Of a stretch of DNA of 40,338 nt, positions 36,239-40,338 are shown one piece after another. Under the pieces are notes generated by a model, which saw only the letters and a list, made by a program, of their open reading frames with translations, had not been told where the DNA came from and searched no databases. Source of the stretch: HXMU1420-2 sp040830545 (GTDB taxonomy: Bacteria > Pseudomonadota > Alphaproteobacteria > Rhodobacterales > Rhodobacteraceae). The position numbers were made by a program, and so were the translations under genes. How positions within the stretch are numbered: the first letter of the stretch is position 1; each line of letters begins with the position of its first letter. The stretch is from the NCBI GenBank assembly GCA_040830545.1, contig JBFOMB010000105.1, positions 1 to 40,338 of the forward strand, read 5' to 3'.

Positions 36239-36823
36239 CTACGTCGCGACTTTGCGCAAAACCTGAGAGATCATCATTTCCAATTGCGCCCGTGGCACAC
36301 CGGACACGCGGTTGCCCAGACCCAGCAGGACAATGCCGTGGACGGAGGAGAAGAGGGCGCGGGTCATCAACTCCAGCCCTTCGAGATCAAGGTCCGGGAA
36401 AATCTGCGACACTGGGTCCGAGATATATCGAAACAACCCGGCAAGGGCAGCGCGATACCAGTCAGGCAGTTCTTCTTCGGGCGCATTGATGTCGAACAGG
36501 GCCTGCCACAGCTTCTCGTTCGCTTCGGCGAAATGCAGGTAGGCATGAGCCATCAGGATCAGCCGGTCGACCGGCGGCTCAGTTCCGTCATACGCCGCCG
36601 CCACGGCCTGACCCAGATCGTGAAACGTCTGCCCATTCACGGCCATGACCAACGCATGCAGATCGTCAAACACGTTATAGATCGCGCCCAGCGAACAGCC
36701 CGCATCGCGCGCCAGATCGCGCGCCCGCAAATCGCCCAGCCCATCGCGGGCAATCCGAACGGTTGCCGCTTCCAGCAATGTGTCCCGCAATTGCGCCCGG
36801 CGGGCCTCGGTCTTGGCGGCCAT
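36239..36823 (-). CDS. TetR/AcrR-family repressor, probable regulator of pspA
   Basis: A 194-residue TetR-family protein. The helix-turn-helix is at about 30-52 (LRARDLARDAGCSLGAIYNVFDD), followed by a helical ligand-binding domain. It lies directly upstream of pspA on the same strand with a 94-bp gap. Four copies of TGAAC-N3-GTTCA flank it, one 16 bp before its own start and three before pspA. That arrangement strongly suggests it represses itself and pspA-yiaA. The inducer is unknown and might be a membrane-active compound or lipid. Confidence 0.85.
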   Translation of the reverse strand: MAAKTEARRAQLRDTLLEAATVRIARDGLGDLRARDLARDAGCSLGAIYNVFDDLHALVMAVNGQTFHDLGQAVAAAYDGTEPPVDRLILMAHAYLHFAEANEKLWQALFDINAPEEELPDWYRAALAGLFRYISDPVSQIFPDLDLEGLELMTRALFSSVHGIVLLGLGNRVSGVPRAQLEMMISQVLRKVAT

Positions 36824-36838
36824 CTGAATTCCCCATCT

Positions 36839-36851
36839 TGAACCGCGTTCA
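36839..36851. promoter_or_regulatory. TetR operator 4 (tetR own promoter)
   Basis: TGAAC-CGC-GTTCA, perfect 5-bp arms, 16 bp before the tetR start and in the divergent gap with proS. Confidence 0.78.
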
Positions 36852-36972
36852 AACTAGGCCACTTCCCAAACAAGGAAAAGCCGCGTGTTCCCGGATCACG
36901 GGAACCGCTTGTCTGCATGGTCGCAAAGCCATAAACGACGTAAAAATCCCAAGACCGTTTTCCGGAGCCACC

Positions 36973-38310
36973 ATGCGCCTGTCCCGCTATTTCCTGCCCG
37001 TCCTCAAAGAAACCCCTTCGGAGGCGCAGATCGCGTCGCACCGGCTGATGCTGCGTGCCGGCATGATCAAACAGGCGTCTGCGGGGATTTATTCCTGGCT
37101 GCCGCTAGGGTTCAAAGTGCTGCGCAAGCTTGAAGACATCGTACACGAGGAACAGATCCGCGCTGGCCACCTGCCGATGCTGATGCCGACGATTCAGTCT
37201 GCTGACCTGTGGCGCGAAAGCGGGCGCTATGACGCCTATGGCGAGGAAATGCTGCGCATCAAAGACCGGCATGACCGGGACATGATGTTCACGCCGACGG
37301 CCGAGGAACTGATCACCGACATCTTCCGCGCCAATGTCAGCAGCTACAAGGATCTGCCGCTGACCATGTACCAGATCCAGTGGAAATTCCGCGATGAAAT
37401 CCGCCCGCGCTTTGGCGTGATGCGGGGGCGCGAATTCTTCATGAAGGACGGCTACAACTTCGACATTGATCAGGAAAACGCGCTGCACGCGTACAATCGC
37501 CACTTAGTGACTTACCTGCGCACCTATGAACGCATGGGTCTGCAGGCGATCCCGATGCGCGCGGACAGCGGCCCGATCGGGGGCGATGATACACATGAAT
37601 TCCTGGTACTCGCTGATACCGGCGAATCCGAGGTGTTTTATGACAGCGCCGTTACCGACATTCGTCTGGGCGAGAGGGACATCGACTATAACAACCACGA
37701 CCAGTGCCGCGCGGTGATGGAAGAGTTCACAGCGCTTTATGCCCGTACGGATGATACCCACGATGAGGCGCTGTTCAATGAAATCCCCGAGGAACGCCGC
37801 CGTTCGGCCCGCGGGATCGAGGTGGGACAGATCTTCTACTTTGGCACACAGTATTCCGAGAAGCTGGGCGCGACGGTGCAAACGGCGTCTGGTGAACAAG
37901 TGCCGGTCCATATGGGATCGCATGGTATCGGTGTGAGTCGACTGGTCGGTGCCCTGATCGAGGCCAACCACGACGAAAACGGCATCATCTGGCCCGAAGG
38001 CGTGACACCGTTCCATTGCGGGATCGTGAACCTGAAACAGGGCGATGAAGAGGCCGACGCAGCTTGCGATGCGATCTACAAATCGCTGACCATGCTTGGG
38101 CTGGAGCCACTTTATGACGACCGCAAAGAACGGGCAGGGGGCAAGTTTGCCACCATGGACCTGATTGGTCTGCCATGGCGCATCACCGTCGGTCCGCGCG
38201 GGCTGAAAAACGGTGTGGTCGAACTGACCTCCCGCCGCACAGGCGAGAGCGAGGAACTGCCGCCTGAACAGGCGATCCAGAAACTCGCAGCGATCTACGC
38301 GGACCTTTAA
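36973..38310 (+). CDS. proS: Prolyl-tRNA synthetase (short, INS-less type)
   Basis: A 445-residue class II prolyl-tRNA synthetase that charges tRNA-Pro. It lacks the roughly 180-residue INS editing domain of the E. coli enzyme, as is usual in alphaproteobacteria and mitochondria. Motif 2 is in YQIQWKFRDEIRPRFGVMRGREF, and motif 3 in MGSHGIGVSRLVGALIEANHD. A C-terminal anticodon-binding domain follows. The frame is open from 36763; the ATG at 36973 gives the family start MRLSRYFLP and has GGAG upstream. It ends at a strong terminator. Confidence 0.95.
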   Translation: MRLSRYFLPVLKETPSEAQIASHRLMLRAGMIKQASAGIYSWLPLGFKVLRKLEDIVHEEQIRAGHLPMLMPTIQSADLWRESGRYDAYGEEMLRIKDRHDRDMMFTPTAEELITDIFRANVSSYKDLPLTMYQIQWKFRDEIRPRFGVMRGREFFMKDGYNFDIDQENALHAYNRHLVTYLRTYERMGLQAIPMRADSGPIGGDDTHEFLVLADTGESEVFYDSAVTDIRLGERDIDYNNHDQCRAVMEEFTALYARTDDTHDEALFNEIPEERRRSARGIEVGQIFYFGTQYSEKLGATVQTASGEQVPVHMGSHGIGVSRLVGALIEANHDENGIIWPEGVTPFHCGIVNLKQGDEEADAACDAIYKSLTMLGLEPLYDDRKERAGGKFATMDLIGLPWRITVGPRGLKNGVVELTSRRTGESEELPPEQAIQKLAAIYADL

Positions 38311-38321
38311 GCGAACCTACA

Positions 38322-38353
38322 GTCAGGCGGGCATGTTTTGCCCGCCTGACCTT
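38322..38353. terminator. Terminator shared by proS and the convergent serine hydrolase
   Basis: GTCAGGCGGGC (38322-38332) pairs with GCCCGCCTGAC (38340-38350), an 11-bp stem with a 7-nt loop, then CTTTGTCATTT. It is only 10 bp from the stop of the minus-strand gene. Confidence 0.8.
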
Positions 38354-38363
38354 TGTCATTTCC

Positions 38364-39632
38364 TCAGACGTAGGCCGCGTCAAACGCGTCAGCAATCATG
38401 CGATCCAGGCTGGATGTGCAGGTGATGACAAAGGAATTCACCGTCACCGCAACCTCGACGTTGACGGGGAACTGCATGATGCAGGTCCGCAGTGGCCCGC
38501 TGCCGCGCACGCAATTGCCGTTGGACTGACCGCCATAAGCCCCGCCATGGCGCAGATATGTGCCCTGATCGCCCTGAATTGTGCGCCAGCCGTAACGCTG
38601 GTCGTCCATCTCGTCCCGCAGGCCTGCACTGATGAAGGCGTTGGAATAGCGGCGGAACCTCAGATACTTGGCCAGCTGTCGCGCGGACATGACCCAGCCT
38701 TCGCCACCGGCCTCGTCGGTCTTGTCTCCGCCGTCCTGTGCCTGATTTGGTGACGGGTTGGGCCAGTTGTAGCACATCGTGCGACCCGCATTGCTGGCGT
38801 TGGGCGCGCAATCCATGTTCTGCATGTCCAGTGGGTTGAACACATAGTGGCGCACCAGCAGTTTGTAATATTGCTGTGTCGCCTGATCGACGGCGGTGTG
38901 ATAATTGCCGTCCGCCCAGCCCTGCATTTCCACATTCGCCATGATTTCCGGGCAAACCATATAGGGCAGGATCAACCGGAACAGACCGAAGTTGCGGTTG
39001 TCATAGGCGTTTGCTGGAACGGACGCGCTCCACCCTGTCGCGTTTTCCATCGCGTCACGCAGCGTGGAATAGTGGGGGTCTGAACCGGACGTGTTGAACC
39101 CGCTTTGATGAGTCAACAAGTCCGAGATCCGAAGATTGTTCACGTTCGAATGCAGATCCCATTGCGTCGGCAGGTAGTCCCGCACACGCGCCGCTGCCGA
39201 GATGCCCCGGCTTTGCATCGCTTTCATGACGGTGGTTGCGGTTATGTTCTTGGTCACACTGGCAGTGTGCATGCGGCGGCGGGCGGACATGCGCAGATTG
39301 TTGTCCGGGTTCAGCGCCAATTGACGTGATCCGCCGCCGCCGCTGCGCGCCCGGACACCGGCCCGGTTGATGGCAAAGCCATAGCCGACACAGTTGCCGT
39401 CCAGCGCGTCGCGGATGTTGCTGGCAAAGGTTCCCACACTGAACGCAGTGCCGGAATCGCCAAAGATCGGACCATCCGGCCCCAGATTGTCCAGAACATG
39501 TGGGCTGATCCGCAGGATCGCAGCCGGACGGGCCACAGGGTTCGTTGTTTGACGCAGACGCAGCGGCGCTTCCAACGCTTCGCTGATCTCTGCCGTGGGC
39601 GATTCGAAATGGCGGGCAATTTGTTGGTTCAT
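38364..39632 (-). CDS. Beta-lactamase-fold serine hydrolase (class C/esterase type)
   Basis: A 422-residue protein with the three motifs of the class C beta-lactamase/DD-peptidase/esterase fold: S125-V-T-K128, Y210-D-N212 and H362-G-G. No signal peptide is visible at the chosen start (ATG 39632, GGAGAG upstream), yet it has seven cysteines (81, 227, 275, 287, 374, 384, 405), often a sign of an exported protein. The N-terminal 75 residues precede the catalytic domain and are unassigned. The substrate could be an ester, peptide or beta-lactam; true lactamase activity is not implied. The upstream flank carries an IS5 element. Confidence 0.8.
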   Translation of the reverse strand: MNQQIARHFESPTAEISEALEAPLRLRQTTNPVARPAAILRISPHVLDNLGPDGPIFGDSGTAFSVGTFASNIRDALDGNCVGYGFAINRAGVRARSGGGGSRQLALNPDNNLRMSARRRMHTASVTKNITATTVMKAMQSRGISAAARVRDYLPTQWDLHSNVNNLRISDLLTHQSGFNTSGSDPHYSTLRDAMENATGWSASVPANAYDNRNFGLFRLILPYMVCPEIMANVEMQGWADGNYHTAVDQATQQYYKLLVRHYVFNPLDMQNMDCAPNASNAGRTMCYNWPNPSPNQAQDGGDKTDEAGGEGWVMSARQLAKYLRFRRYSNAFISAGLRDEMDDQRYGWRTIQGDQGTYLRHGGAYGGQSNGNCVRGSGPLRTCIMQFPVNVEVAVTVNSFVITCTSSLDRMIADAFDAAYV

Positions 39633-39783
39633 AAAATCTCTCCAAAAACAGAAACACTGACACGTTGGCCCTTGGATGGGCCAATCCACTTGGTCGAGAG
39701 ACACTCCACCCTCAGCATGGCGCGCACTTGTGGACGGGGATAGTCAGGAATACCGGTACAGGATAACCACGCGCCGGGGGTTT

Positions 39784-39799
39784 TTGACGTAAACGTAAC
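39784..39799. promoter_or_regulatory. Possible MerR-type operator
   Basis: TTGACGTAAACGTAAC contains ACGT-AA-ACGT and resembles LiuR-like MerR sites of alphaproteobacteria. It lies 150 bp before the serine hydrolase and 90 bp from the IS end, so its target gene is unclear. Confidence 0.3.
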
Positions 39800-39832
39800 A
39801 AGTTCGCGAATGGTATCGCGAAAGCGTTCAAA

Positions 39833-40338
39833 TCATCGGTTTCCTGAGGGGACACGCAGGAAAATGGGGCAGCCCGTACTTGACTGCGCTAGGGTCAGGA
39901 CACATACCCAGTAAATGACCAATGCCGCGAGGGCGATGGCTGACAGGAAGACCTTTGGGCACCTGTCGAAGCGGGTTGCCACACGCCGCCAACCCTTCAA
40001 CCTGCCGAACATGATTTCGCATCGCTGCCCGGCAGTGCGTTGCGCAGCAATGTCACGATAAGGGCGGTTGCGTCGTGTGTAACGACGCTTGTCGTTCTTA
40101 ACCGGTTTCGTCTGCTGCTTCCGGCCTGGGATGCAGGCGCGTATCCCTTTGTCTTTCAACGCTTCCCGGAACCAATCGGCGTCATGGCCACGATCTCCGA
40201 GCAGCCAATCGACATTCGGCAGACTGCTGAGCAGCGCCCGTGCACCAATATAATCGCTGACCTGACCGGCGGTGACAAACAGGTTGAGCGGACGCCCTTG
40301 GCTGTCGCAGATGGCGTGCAGCTTTGTGTTCATGCCAC
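39833..40338 (-). CDS. IS5-family transposase, C-terminal part (cut by the window edge)
   Basis: The visible 168 codons are the second half of an IS5-type DDE transposase. TKLHAICD marks the start of this part. LLGDRGHDADW carries the second Asp and EIMFGRLKGWRR the Glu of the DDE triad, and FDRCPKVFLSAIALAA is the family end. The residues between RRNR and EIMF appear about 15 longer than I expect for the family. The frame does not stop at the IS end but runs about 20 codons into flanking DNA. The start codon lies beyond the window. Confidence 0.85.
   Translation of the reverse strand, partial: GMNTKLHAICDSQGRPLNLFVTAGQVSDYIGARALLSSLPNVDWLLGDRGHDADWFREALKDKGIRACIPGRKQQTKPVKNDKRRYTRRNRPYRDIAAQRTAGQRCEIMFGRLKGWRRVATRFDRCPKVFLSAIALAALVIYWVCVLTLAQSSTGCPIFLRVPSGNR
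39893..40338. mobile_element. IS5-family insertion sequence, right part
   Basis: The element seems to begin after CTAG (39889-39892), the target typical of IS5-type elements, with the terminal sequence GGGTCAGGACACATACCC. The other end lies outside the window, so the inverted repeat and target duplication cannot be confirmed. Confidence 0.6.

Noticed and set aside
36182..36240. Sigma-54 promoter for pspA
   Set aside because: No GG-N10-GC pair. A sigma-70-like promoter fits instead.

Overview
The window is about 40 kb of high-GC chromosomal DNA from an alphaproteobacterium, most likely a marine Rhodobacteraceae (Roseobacter group). The evidence is gene order (trpG-trpD-trpC-moaC-moeA next to lexA; lptG-lptD-surA-pdxA-rsmA divergent from pepA; AI-2E permease-hdaA-ppx), an alphaproteobacterial SOS box (GTTC-N7-GTTC) before lexA, a short INS-less prolyl-tRNA synthetase, and a dispersed CCCGGACTTGATCCGGGA palindrome. 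Genus cannot be read from the sequence. No plasmid origin, phage or CRISPR is visible; the only mobile element is an IS5-type element cut by the right edge.

Layout. 1-5.6 kb: the tail of a CO-dehydrogenase/xanthine-dehydrogenase medium subunit, a NosR/NirI-type flavin/Fe-S membrane protein translationally coupled to an ApbE flavin transferase, a secreted esterase, a GFA zinc protein, a small helical protein and tRNA-Gly(UCC). 5.7-11 kb: a fused ABC half-transporter, an acyl-CoA synthetase coupled to an HSL-type esterase, a three-hairpin intergenic element and a small secreted protein. 11-14.5 kb: ppx, hdaA and an AI-2E-family permease. 14.6-18 kb: a solo LuxR regulator, a divergent LysR/EamA-exporter pair and an HD phosphohydrolase. 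18.4-23.2 kb: lexA and a tightly overlapped minus-strand operon for tryptophan synthesis and molybdenum-cofactor synthesis. 23.4-31.5 kb: a divergent polysaccharide deacetylase, then the outer-membrane biogenesis operon lptG-lptD-surA-pdxA-rsmA. 31.8-35 kb: leucyl aminopeptidase, cupin and FAD oxidoreductase. 35.1-38.3 kb: a yiaA/pspA/tetR membrane-stress module and proS. 38.4-40.3 kb: a beta-lactamase-fold serine hydrolase and the IS element.

The most striking signal is the tetR-pspA-yiaA module. Four copies of a perfect TGAAC-N3-GTTCA inverted repeat sit only here: three across the pspA promoter and one before tetR. This suggests a TetR-controlled, PspF-independent phage-shock-like response with autoregulation. 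Two conserved gene clusters also seem to lack an expected member: ppk between hdaA and ppx, and lptF upstream of lptG. Several intergenic regions carry tandem perfect hairpins.
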